DNA from: JBBAAW01 sp964574405
GTDB lineage: Bacteria > Patescibacteriota > WWE3 > UBA101185 > UBA10185
Direction of reading: 5' to 3'
NCBI GenBank assembly: GCA_964574405.1
Contig: CAZNNN010000015.1
Coordinates: 1 to 16,689, forward strand
Length of the DNA: 16,689 nt
Shown: in pieces, positions 1 through 6,399 of the stretch
Position numbering within the stretch: position 1 is the first letter of the stretch
Layout: every line of letters starts with the position of its first letter
Made by a program: the position numbers and the translations under genes
The notes under the pieces: model-generated
Databases searched by the model: none
Told to the model about the DNA's origin: nothing
Seen by the model: only the letters and a program-made list of their open reading frames with translations

Positions 1-254
1 ATGTCGTCAAAATTGTCTGCCGATTCATCCACACCAAAAACGGCATCTAAACTAGCCTCGTCTGTTGTACCCACACCGCTATTCTCACCTATCGGTATCG
101 ATCCGTTTTTGTTGATCCCGGTAGAGACTTGATCGGTAGCCTTACGCACCCTGCTTATAACTAGATCGTTGTTGATGTAGAAAAAAGCAGCACTCAAGAC
201 CAAAACTAAACCAACAATTGTTAATATTATTATTTTCTTTAATTTTTTAGTCAT
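1..254 (-). CDS. Membrane-anchored protein of unknown function, N-terminal part only (runs off the left edge)
   Basis: An open frame reads leftwards from ATG at 254 to the window edge, giving about 84 residues. The N-terminus is MTKKLKKIIILTIVGLVLVL, a short basic stretch followed by one hydrophobic segment, so it is probably a membrane anchor or uncleaved signal. The rest is polar and rich in Gly, Asp and Ser, which suggests a flexible extracytoplasmic region. It follows the coiled-coil gene at 257-901. A purine-rich GGAGGAGG lies just upstream, inside the last codons of that gene. An in-frame ATG at 260 overlaps the previous TGA as ATGA. The start at 254 gives a more usual Shine-Dalgarno distance from the inner GGAGG, but 260 would favour translational coupling. 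I do not recognise a family. Confidence refers to this being a real gene. Confidence 0.6.
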   Translation of the reverse strand, partial: MTKKLKKIIILTIVGLVLVLSAAFFYINNDLVISRVRKATDQVSTGINKNGSIPIGENSGVGTTDEASLDAVFGVDESADNFDD

Positions 255-256
255 CT

Positions 257-901
257 TCATTCCTCCTCCGTTTCTTTAACTTTATTTTCCACCGGCAACT
301 GCACTCTTAACTCTTCCAGATGCTTTTTAACAGTGCCACGGTAATAATCTCTAATAGAGTCCGACTTTTGCTTTACCACTACCCACTGCTCTTTTGCCAC
401 CTTTAATTTTGGCAAAAACGCACCTTCATAATTTGCGCACGGCAAGGTTTTTGCTCCTTCCAATGCATCTAAAAATTTAAGGTACTCAGTTTTGTATTCT
501 CCCACCAAAGCCTTAAGGACAACTAAATCCGACTCTAAATTAGCAACATTTAAATCTTTGCCCTTATAAAACTCGATCCTATTTTCCAGAATCTTTACAC
601 CTTTATCCATATTCTCAACTCGATCCGTCCGTCTTGCATAGTACTTGCTCCATCTCTCATTCACCCGCTCCTGGGCGTTTTTGCAGATTTTATTGCGATT
701 TTCCTTAATTTTACTCACGCGTTCTTGCATATTCGTTGGCAGATTCTCAGCACCTTTAAACTTTTCTTTCCATTTAAGCGCTTGTTCCGCCCATTTATCA
801 ACACTTACACCAGTATTTTGTTTCTCCACGGCATATACAGCACGAGGTGCAAAAATTAAAATTGATACGGCTGGAATTAGTGAAAAGTATTTTTTATTCA
901 T
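257..901 (-). CDS. Secreted or periplasm-facing coiled-coil protein, unknown function
   Basis: The protein has 214 residues. Residues 1-24 form a signal peptide: basic MNKK, a hydrophobic core, and a likely cleavage after AVYA. The mature part is highly charged (Lys, Glu, Arg) with heptad-like hydrophobic spacing over roughly residues 35-210, so it should be largely alpha-helical coiled coil. Two Cys residues (in KICKNA and LPCANY) could pair outside the membrane. It ends in a Glu run whose codons double as the Shine-Dalgarno sequence of the next gene, with an ATGA overlap at 257-260, so the two genes form a unit. The start follows closely on a predicted promoter at 906-936. I know no family by sequence. 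A structural or adhesive surface role is only a guess. Confidence 0.75.
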   Translation of the reverse strand: MNKKYFSLIPAVSILIFAPRAVYAVEKQNTGVSVDKWAEQALKWKEKFKGAENLPTNMQERVSKIKENRNKICKNAQERVNERWSKYYARRTDRVENMDKGVKILENRIEFYKGKDLNVANLESDLVVLKALVGEYKTEYLKFLDALEGAKTLPCANYEGAFLPKLKVAKEQWVVVKQKSDSIRDYYRGTVKKHLEELRVQLPVENKVKETEEE

Positions 902-905
902 ATCT

Positions 906-936
906 AATATAGTACGACTTTTTGGGAACGAGTCAA
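906..936 (-). promoter_or_regulatory. Predicted promoter for the coiled-coil gene, leaderless or nearly so
   Basis: On the minus strand, TTGACT (936-931) lies upstream of TATATT (911-906, 19-nt spacing) or TACTAT (914-909, 16-nt spacing). The ATG at 901 is 4 or 7 nt after these hexamers, so the transcript would begin at or next to the start codon. The -35 overlaps the stop codon of the polymerase gene upstream, which indicates a separate transcription unit or an internal promoter. Confidence 0.45.
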
Positions 937-2156
937 ATTAAATCACGCACGCCGCCAAAAGCAATACGGTCTTTTACATTTTCCTTAGACAGTAGCAAGC
1001 TGGCGGGACCTAAAACAAAACTGCCCCATTTGGCGTTTATAGCGTCGACGCTGTTAGCCAGATTGTACTTTTTCGCCTGCATTCCAAACATATCGGGTTG
1101 AATAACGGACAACTTAGCCAAATCAAAACAAGAAACCGCTAAAACCCGCACGGATTCCTTGTACGGAGAGTCGCACAAAAGTTTATAGGCACATTTAAAA
1201 AAGTCGCCCGACTCATACATAAAATCCGCCATTAGCCGTGTTTTATGCCAAAAGTTACCGTTTTGATAATTTATAAAAAGTCCCACGCCTCTAGCCTTAA
1301 AACCTGCCGTACGCAATCTAAAACACATTTTTTCCGTGAGCTTGGCAAGTATGGGTGAAAGCTCGTCTGATTTGGCTAAAGGCCTGGGTAGAGCGTAAGA
1401 ATTGCCAAAACTTTTGCGACTAAATTCCACGCCATCAATTTCCCAACCTCGCAGTCGCAAGTACCAATAATAGCCACCAATAGAATGAAAAGCCCGCTTT
1501 AGAGTGGCAACATCGGCACAGTAAAAATCGCAAACGGTATAAATTCCCGCACTAGCCAGTCGTACGGCATTATTTTGCGCTATCCCGCTCAAATCCTGTA
1601 AAGCAAGTCGCCCGTAAATTTCTAAAATATTATCCTTATTAATTTCATCCAAACCGTCCGGCTTGTGCAAACCAGAAGCTAATTTAGCCAAAAATCTGTT
1701 GGGTGCAATACCAATGGAAACTGTTATAAAATCGCCTGCCTCTTTTTTAATATCGCTTTTTATTTTTTGGGCTACCTCGTGCATGCCCAATCTAACGGCA
1801 GGACAGCCTTCCAAGTCCAAAACAAACTCGTCAATGGATTTGGGGTGCGCATTTGGGGTGTAACGAGTAACAATTTCCTTTAATTTTAAATGCACAAAGC
1901 GATATTTAGGCGGATCTGGCTCAAGAATTATTAACTTTGGACATAAAAGCTTGCCCTCACCCACCCGCATGCCTGTTTTTATACCCAACTTTTTAGCCTC
2001 CACAGAGGGAGCCAAAATACATCCTCCTGGACTGTTATAAGCCACCACGGCAATAGGTTTACCTCGCAAACTTCTGTTAGCTTGTTGCTCGATGGTGGCA
2101 AAACAGGAATTTAAGTCAATGTGCATAATGGTGGATTGTTTGGGATTAAATTCCAT
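933..2156 (-). CDS. dinB: Y-family (DinB/UmuC-like) translesion DNA polymerase
   Basis: The product is 407 residues long. Seen in the sequence: the N-terminal catalytic motif HIDLNSCFATIEQ, with metal-binding Asp14 and a Phe19 that aligns with the DinB steric gate. The second catalytic motif is SIDE at 107-110 (Asp109, Glu110). The palm motif SIGIAPNRFLAKLAS follows, then a helix-hairpin-helix-like thumb segment (LQDLSGIAQNNAVRLASAGI) and a little-finger domain, ending in the DinB-like DRIAFGGVRDL. Family knowledge: these enzymes copy past damaged template bases with low fidelity. The first 11 nt overlap the end of the 85-residue gene upstream, so translation is probably coupled. No SOS (LexA) box was recognised in front of the pair. 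It could be called UmuC-like rather than DinB; the subfamily is not settled by reading alone. Confidence 0.9.
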   Translation of the reverse strand: MEFNPKQSTIMHIDLNSCFATIEQQANRSLRGKPIAVVAYNSPGGCILAPSVEAKKLGIKTGMRVGEGKLLCPKLIILEPDPPKYRFVHLKLKEIVTRYTPNAHPKSIDEFVLDLEGCPAVRLGMHEVAQKIKSDIKKEAGDFITVSIGIAPNRFLAKLASGLHKPDGLDEINKDNILEIYGRLALQDLSGIAQNNAVRLASAGIYTVCDFYCADVATLKRAFHSIGGYYWYLRLRGWEIDGVEFSRKSFGNSYALPRPLAKSDELSPILAKLTEKMCFRLRTAGFKARGVGLFINYQNGNFWHKTRLMADFMYESGDFFKCAYKLLCDSPYKESVRVLAVSCFDLAKLSVIQPDMFGMQAKKYNLANSVDAINAKWGSFVLGPASLLLSKENVKDRIAFGGVRDLI

Positions 2157-2403
2157 CGGTTCCTATCTCCTCCACTTCCCAAAAGAGATTGTCGGTATTT
2201 AAAACTAACTTAAAAAACGCGCCCTCGGTAGACACAGAAAACACATGAAAAAGCGTTCTACCTGTTCGATAGGAATGATGCAGATCCACAGTCTTAATCT
2301 TTTTAACTTCCCTGTCCCATTTAAGAGCAATCGGGAAAACGCGATTTTTCCTGTGGTCATACAATAAATTAACCGAAACCGGCATGCAAACTCGCTGGAT
2401 CAT
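2146..2403 (-). CDS. Small conserved-looking protein coupled to the Y-family polymerase
   Basis: The protein has 85 residues and no signal peptide or membrane segment. It is rich in beta-prone alternation with spaced aromatics (FPIALKWDREVKKIKTVD, FHVFSVSTEGAFFKLVL, LFWEVEEIG), which suggests a small beta-barrel or SH3-like fold. It ends in TAA at 2148-2146 and overlaps the polymerase ATG at 2156 by 11 nt, so it is the first gene of a two-gene operon. The pattern of W..., Y/F.V..., and a final W.V resembles small DUF6504-type proteins that sit beside ImuB/DnaE2 in Actinobacteria. That is a resemblance from memory, not a demonstrated homology. An accessory role to the polymerase is inferred from coupling only. 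The ATG is placed exactly at the predicted transcription start. Confidence 0.75.
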   Translation of the reverse strand: MIQRVCMPVSVNLLYDHRKNRVFPIALKWDREVKKIKTVDLHHSYRTGRTLFHVFSVSTEGAFFKLVLNTDNLFWEVEEIGTDGI

Positions 2404-2409
2404 GTACCG

Positions 2410-2438
2410 AATATAATACGAATATTTTACGGGGTCAA
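2410..2438 (-). promoter_or_regulatory. Strong predicted promoter, leaderless start of the 85-residue/dinB operon
   Basis: On the minus strand, TTGACC (2438-2433), a 17-nt spacer, TATATT (2415-2410), 6 nt, then ATG at 2403. Since the -10 hexamer ends at -7, the A of ATG falls on +1. No room remains for a Shine-Dalgarno sequence. Confidence 0.65.
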
Positions 2439-2455
2439 GAAGTGTGCTTTAATAT
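2426..2455 (+). promoter_or_regulatory. Weak predicted divergent promoter for the 2461-4199 gene run
   Basis: On the plus strand, TTTACG (2426-2431), an 18-nt spacer and TAATAT (2450-2455) precede the GTG at 2461 by 5 nt. Each hexamer matches its consensus at 4 of 6 bases. The element overlaps the divergent promoter on the other strand, so the two units share a 57-bp intergenic region and may compete for polymerase. Confidence 0.35.
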
Positions 2456-2460
2456 TAAGT

Positions 2461-2676
2461 GTGAACACAACGCAAAACAACCCCCAACCTCTAAAGGATT
2501 TAGTTTTTAAAGGCGCGTTTTTTGTAATTCTAGTTTATCTTTTAGTCTACGCCTACAACTCCGGCATCTTAAGTCGATTTAGAAAGACAGCAATTAAAAA
2601 TACCGCCCCGATGGTAACCTCTGTGGATAAAGTTACCCCACTGGAATCATCGCCGTCCGATGAATTTACCCAATAA
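2461..2676 (+). CDS. Small single-pass membrane protein, unknown function
   Basis: The 71-residue product starts at GTG. Residues 1-15 are polar, about 16-34 (VFKGAFFVILVYLLVYAYNS) form one hydrophobic segment, and the rest is a polar, Ser/Thr/Pro-rich tail. It is the first gene of a run on the plus strand, and its end overlaps the next ORF if that one starts at 2660, or abuts it with 1 nt if it starts at 2678. The GTG start is about where transcription from the weak upstream promoter would begin. No family recognised. Its position suggests it accompanies the haem-type membrane protein downstream, but that is inference from order alone. Confidence 0.55.
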   Translation: MNTTQNNPQPLKDLVFKGAFFVILVYLLVYAYNSGILSRFRKTAIKNTAPMVTSVDKVTPLESSPSDEFTQ

Positions 2677-3151
2677 CATGCTCGACTACTTCAACTCTTA
2701 TCAACTCGGATTATATTTTGGACGCGTTTCACTTGGTTTGTATTTATTTACTCTTTTACCAGGAATTTGCAGACGCTTTAAGCTAAAACATCAATTTGTT
2801 AGCCTGCTAACACTGTACAGACGCCAAGTGGGCATTGCCATGTACATTTTTGCCGTTCTTCACGCCTTGCTTGTTGTTTCATTTCCTATAACTCTCACAC
2901 CACCTAAAGTTTTTGGAATTTTAGCGTTTTTAATCCTTACTCCGCTTTTTATAACTTCCAACATCTACGCCGTTAAAAAACTTAAAGAAACTTGGAAAAA
3001 AATCCACCAACTAACCTACCTCGCTTTAGGGTTGATTTTTCTACACACCGCCCTTGTCCGCTGGAGCATCTTTTCCGTGGCAACTCTTATTACGCTAATT
3101 CTTCTTGCAAGTTCTTCTTTACTTGAAAGATCGCGCAATAAAACACCATGA
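2660..3151 (+). CDS. Ferric-reductase-like transmembrane protein (MsrQ/YedZ-type haem protein)
   Basis: The 163-residue protein has about five hydrophobic segments. Key features are LYRRQVGIAMYIFAVLHALL (His68), WKKIHQLTYLALGLIFLHTAL (His116 and His129), and TSNIYAVKKLKETWKKIHQL. The order RRQ-G...LH, then W-K-x-[IL]-H, then LH matches the MsrQ/YedZ branch of the ferric-reductase-like transmembrane family, whose histidines bind b-type haem and move electrons across the membrane. No MsrP (the methionine sulfoxide reductase partner) is seen nearby. The start could be 2660 or the in-frame ATG at 2678; neither has a clear Shine-Dalgarno sequence. The gene overlaps uppP by ATGA at 3148-3151. The electron donor and acceptor are unknown. 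Neighbouring thioredoxins make a redox role in the envelope plausible. Confidence 0.75.
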   Translation: MNLPNNMLDYFNSYQLGLYFGRVSLGLYLFTLLPGICRRFKLKHQFVSLLTLYRRQVGIAMYIFAVLHALLVVSFPITLTPPKVFGILAFLILTPLFITSNIYAVKKLKETWKKIHQLTYLALGLIFLHTALVRWSIFSVATLITLILLASSSLLERSRNKTP

Positions 3152-3933
3152 CAATTTTTCAAACCGTAATTTTATCTATAGTTGAGGGCTTAACGGAGTT
3201 TTTGCCGGTTTCCTCCACCGCGCATCTGGTTTTGGCGTCACAAATTTTAGGTGTAATGCAAACGGATTTTGTAAAAAGCTTTGAGGTTATAATTCAATTA
3301 GGGGCAATTCTTGCCGTAGTTGCACTATATTTTAAGGATCTTATTAGTAATGTACGGCTTTGGTTTAAGATTATTTTAGCTTTTCTGCCTTCTGCCCTTT
3401 TGGGTTTTCTGCTGTACGACTTTATCAAGGCGCAACTTTTAGGCAATGGTCTGATTACAGCTTTAGCACTTATTGTTGGCGGTGTTATTTTTATCTTGCT
3501 CGACAGGATCTTCCGTACAACCCGTGTAAATAACAATCGATGTGTTACCCTGCACGATATTTCACCGTTAAGGCTTTTGGCTATTGGTATGGCTCAAAGT
3601 TTAGCTATGATTCCGGGGGTTTCCAGATCGGCGGCAAGCATTTTTGGTGGTATGCTAACCGGTTTAAATAAAACCGAAGCAGTTAAATTTAGCTTTTTTC
3701 TAGCCATTCCAACTATGCTTGCCGCCACAACCCTGGATATCTATAAATCGGGCTTTAACTTTTCCCACAACGAGTTAGTAGTTCTTTTAATTGGTTTTAT
3801 CAGCGCGTTTGTTACCGCTCTTGTTGCCATTAAAGCGTTTATTAAAGTCGTTCAAAAATACTCCTTTTTACCTTTTGGTGTTTATAGAATTGCGCTGGGA
3901 TTTTTTTGGCTATTTGCTATAATAAGAATATGA
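3148..3933 (+). CDS. uppP: Undecaprenyl-diphosphatase (UppP/BacA)
   Basis: This integral membrane phosphatase recycles undecaprenyl diphosphate to the monophosphate carrier used for peptidoglycan and other envelope polymers; family members can confer bacitracin resistance. The 261 residues are close to the usual 260-280. The first signature EGLTEFLPVSSTAHL (residues 13-27) carries the conserved Glu13 and Glu17 and the SST-x-H motif. The second signature PGVSRSAAS (156-164) carries the conserved Arg. Seven or eight hydrophobic segments are visible. It starts within the stop of the preceding gene (ATGA) and ends in TGA overlapping the next ATG in the same way, so the genes are tightly packed. 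A complete promoter-like -10 for the next gene lies inside its last codons. Confidence 0.95.
   Translation: MTIFQTVILSIVEGLTEFLPVSSTAHLVLASQILGVMQTDFVKSFEVIIQLGAILAVVALYFKDLISNVRLWFKIILAFLPSALLGFLLYDFIKAQLLGNGLITALALIVGGVIFILLDRIFRTTRVNNNRCVTLHDISPLRLLAIGMAQSLAMIPGVSRSAASIFGGMLTGLNKTEAVKFSFFLAIPTMLAATTLDIYKSGFNFSHNELVVLLIGFISAFVTALVAIKAFIKVVQKYSFLPFGVYRIALGFFWLFAIIRI
3915..3923 (+). promoter_or_regulatory. Extended -10 promoter for the thioredoxin-like gene, inside uppP
   Basis: TGC TATAAT at 3915-3923 is a perfect extended -10. Exactly 6 nt (AAGAAT) separate it from the ATG at 3930, so a leaderless transcript is predicted. No good -35 is present, as expected for extended -10 promoters. It lies in the final codons of uppP, so the element also encodes protein. 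Confidence 0.55.
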
Positions 3934-4199
3934 AAGTTCTTAAATTTGGTGCAGTTTGGTGTGCGGGTTGCCTAGTTATGAAGCCTAGATGGAAGGAGAT
4001 TGAGGCGGAAAATCCCTGGCTGGAAACTAGGTATTTTGATTATGACGACTCTAAAGAAACGGTAGAAAAATGGAAAGTGGGTAAAACTCTGCCCGTTTTT
4101 ATCTTTGTAGCCAAAGACGATACGGAAATTGCCCGCTTAACTGGCGAACCATCTAAAACCGATTTACTTAAAAAAATTAACCGCTACAAAAACTACTAA
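3930..4199 (+). CDS. Thioredoxin-like protein with CAGC active site
   Basis: The 89-residue protein opens MKVLKFGAVWCAGCLVMKPR. The WCAGC motif (Cys11, Cys14) replaces the WCGPC of classical thioredoxin. The cis-Pro region is KTLPVFIFV, followed by a Gly-containing final strand and a C-terminal helix, so the small thioredoxin fold is complete. There is no signal peptide, so it should act in the cytoplasm, possibly as a reductant feeding the membrane redox proteins around it. An upstream in-frame ATG at 3906 lies within uppP and upstream of the -10, so the start at 3930 is preferred: it overlaps the uppP stop as ATGA and sits 6 nt after TGCTATAAT. The ATAA-less CAGC variant alters redox potential in ways not predictable here. 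Confidence 0.85.
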   Translation: MKVLKFGAVWCAGCLVMKPRWKEIEAENPWLETRYFDYDDSKETVEKWKVGKTLPVFIFVAKDDTEIARLTGEPSKTDLLKKINRYKNY

Positions 4200-4201
4200 T
4201 T

Positions 4202-4282
4202 TTATCTAGTGAGTACCCCCCCTCCTCCTTCAATCGGAGATTTAAGGCATCTACTTCCACCAGTAACACCGTTAAAACACAT
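4202..4282 (-). CDS. Candidate 26-residue peptide ORF with a perfect Shine-Dalgarno sequence
   Basis: On the minus strand, AAAGGAGGTGAT (an exact complement of the 16S anti-Shine-Dalgarno) is followed by TTGCG and an ATG at 4282. The ORF encodes MCFNGVTGGS, then RCLKSPIEGGGGVLTR, and stops with TAA at 4202. It has two Cys and a Gly-rich end. An extended -10 (TGT TATTAT, 4318-4310) would start RNA at about 4303, giving a canonical short leader. It fills most of the gap between two plus-strand genes. No family is recognised and codon use in so short an ORF is not informative. Without conservation, it could be chance. Confidence 0.3.
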   Translation of the reverse strand: MCFNGVTGGSRCLKSPIEGGGGVLTR

Positions 4283-4305
4283 CGCAAATCACCTCCTTTT
4301 AATGA

Positions 4306-4318
4306 TGCTATAATAACA
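4306..4318. promoter_or_regulatory. Back-to-back -10 elements: leaderless promoter of the thioredoxin/CcdA-like gene and a reverse promoter
   Basis: Plus strand: TGC TATAAT at 4306-4314, then 6 nt (AACAAA) and ATG at 4321, the same spacing as at 3930 and 10312. Minus strand: TGT TATTAT at 4318-4310, pointing into the 26-codon ORF. The AT core is nearly symmetrical, so polymerase could melt it in either direction. Confidence 0.5.
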
Positions 4319-4320
4319 AA

Positions 4321-5719
4321 ATGTTACCAAGCTGGTCAAAGAATACTTTTTTACACTTTATATTGTTCACTCTTTTGCTTGTGATGAATATTAATATAAT
4401 TCCACCGATCCAGTTAGCGCAGGCGCAGGAGATAAGTCCGATCGTTGTATCCGAAACACCTCGCAGTGTTACCCTCTACTTCTTTTGGGGAAATGGCTGC
4501 CCACATTGCGAGGCAGAGGAAAAGTTTCTTAAAATGCTTCAAAAAGATTATCCGACCCTTACTATTAGAAAATTTGAAGTTTGGGGAAGTGCTAAGAACC
4601 GTGAAATTTTTAAGCAGGTGGGGCAAAAACTTGGGGCGGATGTTAAGGGCGTGCCTTTTACAGTGATTGGTGGAAAATACATTGGCGGTTATTACACAGA
4701 CGACACTACGGGCGCGGAGATTCGCGATTATGTAGCATCTTGCGTACAGAGTGCGTGCGTAGACGCAATAAGTAATGTTGTTCCTGCCGTACCCACTCCA
4801 AAGCCCCCAACTTCCCCCAGTAATCCTTGGGCGGATGCACCAAAATCATTACCCAAAGAAGTCACCTTTCCCCTTATTGGAAAAATTAATTTAACTACTC
4901 TCTCTTTACCGTTAATNNNNNNNNNNNNNNNNNNNNNNNNNNNNNNNNNNNNNNNNNNNNNNNNNNNNNNNNNNNNNNNNNNNNNNNNNNNNNNNNNNNN
5001 NNNNNNNNNNNNNNNNTCTCTCTTTACCGTTAATCGCCGTAGTTATTGGAACTTTGGATGGCTTTAATCCCTGTGCTATGTGGGTTTTACTCTTTTTAAT
5101 AAGTCTCTTGCTTAATTTGCAAGATAAAAAACGGCGCTGGCTTCTGGGATCAACTTTTATTATAGCCTCGGGCTTGGTTTATTTCTTTTTTATGTCCGCT
5201 TGGTTAAATATTTTGCTTTTTATCGGCTTTATTGTTTGGGTGCGGGTGGCTATTGCCGTTTTTGCTCTTAGTGCAGGAGCTTTTAGTTTACATAAATTTT
5301 GGCAACGCCAAACGGGCTGTATTGTAGAAAACGATGAAAAGCGTAAAGAGACTTTTGAGAAACTCAAAAAAATTACTTACAATAAAAATTTGCTAGTGGC
5401 GCTTTTTGGGATTATTGGCCTAGCTTTTGCCGTAAATCTGGTAGAACTTTTGTGCTCTGCGGGCTTTCCGGCTATTTTTACCCAAATCCTAGCGCTAAAC
5501 CAACTGCCACCAATCCAATATTACCTTTATATTCTACTGTACGTCTTCTTTTTTATGCTGGACGACATTATTATCTTTGTTATCGCTATGAAGACTTTAG
5601 AAGCCACGGGAATTTCCACCAAATACGCCAAATACTCCCATTTAATAGGTGGCGTTCTCATGGTTATAATCGGCGCGCTACTAATCCTTAAACCCGAGTT
5701 TCTGATGTTTAATTTTTAA
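4321..5719 (+). CDS. Exported thioredoxin domain fused to a CcdA/DsbD-like transmembrane domain (interrupted by an assembly gap)
   Basis: Residues 1-36 form a signal peptide ending in an A-Q-A-like site. Residues about 48-150 form a thioredoxin-like domain with FFWGNGCPHCEAEE (Cys60, Cys63) and a cis-Pro site in KGVPFTVIGG. A Pro-rich linker follows. After the gap the frame holds about six membrane segments with DGFNPCAMW and ELLCSAGFPA, the paired Cys-bearing motifs typical of CcdA/DsbD-like proteins, which pass electrons from cytoplasmic thioredoxin across the membrane. Removing the 100 Ns and one copy of the flanking 18-nt duplicate leaves 1281 nt, exactly 427 codons, in one frame: 426 residues with Cys212 and Cys339 in the membrane motifs. 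The gene is therefore read as one, although as given it splits into 4321-4916 and 5017-5719. The upstream thioredoxin-like protein is a plausible partner. Confidence 0.85.
4917..5016. other. Assembly gap of exactly 100 N, probably spurious
   Basis: The 18 bases before the gap (4899-4916, ending TTTACCGTTAAT) are identical to the first 18 bases after it (5017-5034). Closing the gap on this overlap keeps the reading frame. A fixed size of 100 is the usual scaffolder placeholder for unknown length. Confidence 0.9.
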
Positions 5720-5721
5720 CG

Positions 5722-6351
5722 CTACTCTAAATAGTTTTCCACCTTAACTGTACCTTGCAGGTTGGTAAACCACTTGTTAATCTCCTCACTAAGTTTTTGG
5801 TCTACCAAAGCTTTCTTGGCAGAAGCGCGTTTTTCTGCGTCCGTTGTGCCCTCTAAACTAGCTCCGGCAGATACAATATAAGCGTCAACATCGGCATCAG
5901 CAATTACCACCTTACCGCTCAAAAGCTTTTTCATACCCACCTGCAAGGAAATATCCTTTCTAAAGTCGCTCAAAGTTCTCCCCTGTTGCGCAAGTAGTGA
6001 TTCTAAACTCTGCCCAGCCAACTGCTTTTCAATTACGGCAAGTTCGGCATTAATTTCTTCCTCGGAAACACTAATTCCGGCCTTTTTAAGCTCGCCTTTA
6101 ACGGTATAGATGTCAATCAGCTCGCTGGCCGCATTCTTACCGTAACGGACTTTAAGCATCTTTCCCCACTCACCTTTAGAAATCCCCACTCCGTTTACTT
6201 TAGCCACATAAAATAGCTTGTTAATGGGGGTTAGCACACCCTTTGAGCCACTAGTAACAAACCCTTTGATATTAGAAAAAAAGTAACCTACCAAAATTCC
6301 CAAAGGAATAATCAACACAAAAATTATTGGACCAAGTTTAGGTAATTTCAT
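5722..6351 (-). CDS. Membrane-anchored SurA-N/PrsA-like foldase without a PPIase domain
   Basis: The 209-residue protein begins with one hydrophobic anchor (residues about 8-27, GPIIFVLIIPLGILVGYFF). It continues with a region of the SurA N-terminal type: AKVNGVGISKGEWGKML, then helices with ELKKAGISVSEEEINAEL, a short DFRKDISLQVGMKKLL, and a closing helical segment. This is the chaperone half of PrsA/SurA-like foldases, which help exported proteins fold outside the membrane. No parvulin domain is visible, so it is likely chaperone-only. The start is supported by GAAAGG (6365-6360) 8 nt upstream. It lies downstream of the P-type ATPase on the same strand with its own extended -10. It converges on the thioredoxin fusion with 2 nt between stops, and both act on exported proteins. 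Confidence 0.75.
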   Translation of the reverse strand: MKLPKLGPIIFVLIIPLGILVGYFFSNIKGFVTSGSKGVLTPINKLFYVAKVNGVGISKGEWGKMLKVRYGKNAASELIDIYTVKGELKKAGISVSEEEINAELAVIEKQLAGQSLESLLAQQGRTLSDFRKDISLQVGMKKLLSGKVVIADADVDAYIVSAGASLEGTTDAEKRASAKKALVDQKLSEEINKWFTNLQGTVKVENYLE

Positions 6352-6387
6352 ACTTTAAACCTTTCATAAAAATTTTGCAGTTGACAG

Positions 6388-6396
6388 ATTCTACCA
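6388..6396 (-). promoter_or_regulatory. Extended -10 promoter for the foldase gene
   Basis: TGG TAGAAT on the minus strand (6396-6388) lies just after the ATPase stop codon. It would start RNA near 6381, leaving a leader of about 30 nt that carries the GAAAGG ribosome site. This gene therefore differs from the leaderless starts elsewhere in the window. Confidence 0.4.
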
Positions 6397-6399
6397 CAC

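Noticed and set aside
3906..3929. Upstream start of the thioredoxin-like gene
   Set aside because: It lies before the -10 element and within uppP; the ATG at 3930 fits promoter spacing and the ATGA overlap.
4288..4299. ATCACCTCCTTT on the plus strand, like the 3' end of 16S rRNA
   Set aside because: No other 16S sequence surrounds it; it is better explained as the complement of a Shine-Dalgarno sequence on the minus strand.
5054..5719. Separate gene starting at TTG after the gap
   Set aside because: Closing the gap on the 18-nt overlap gives one continuous frame from 4321; the TTG is an internal Leu codon before the DGFNPC motif.
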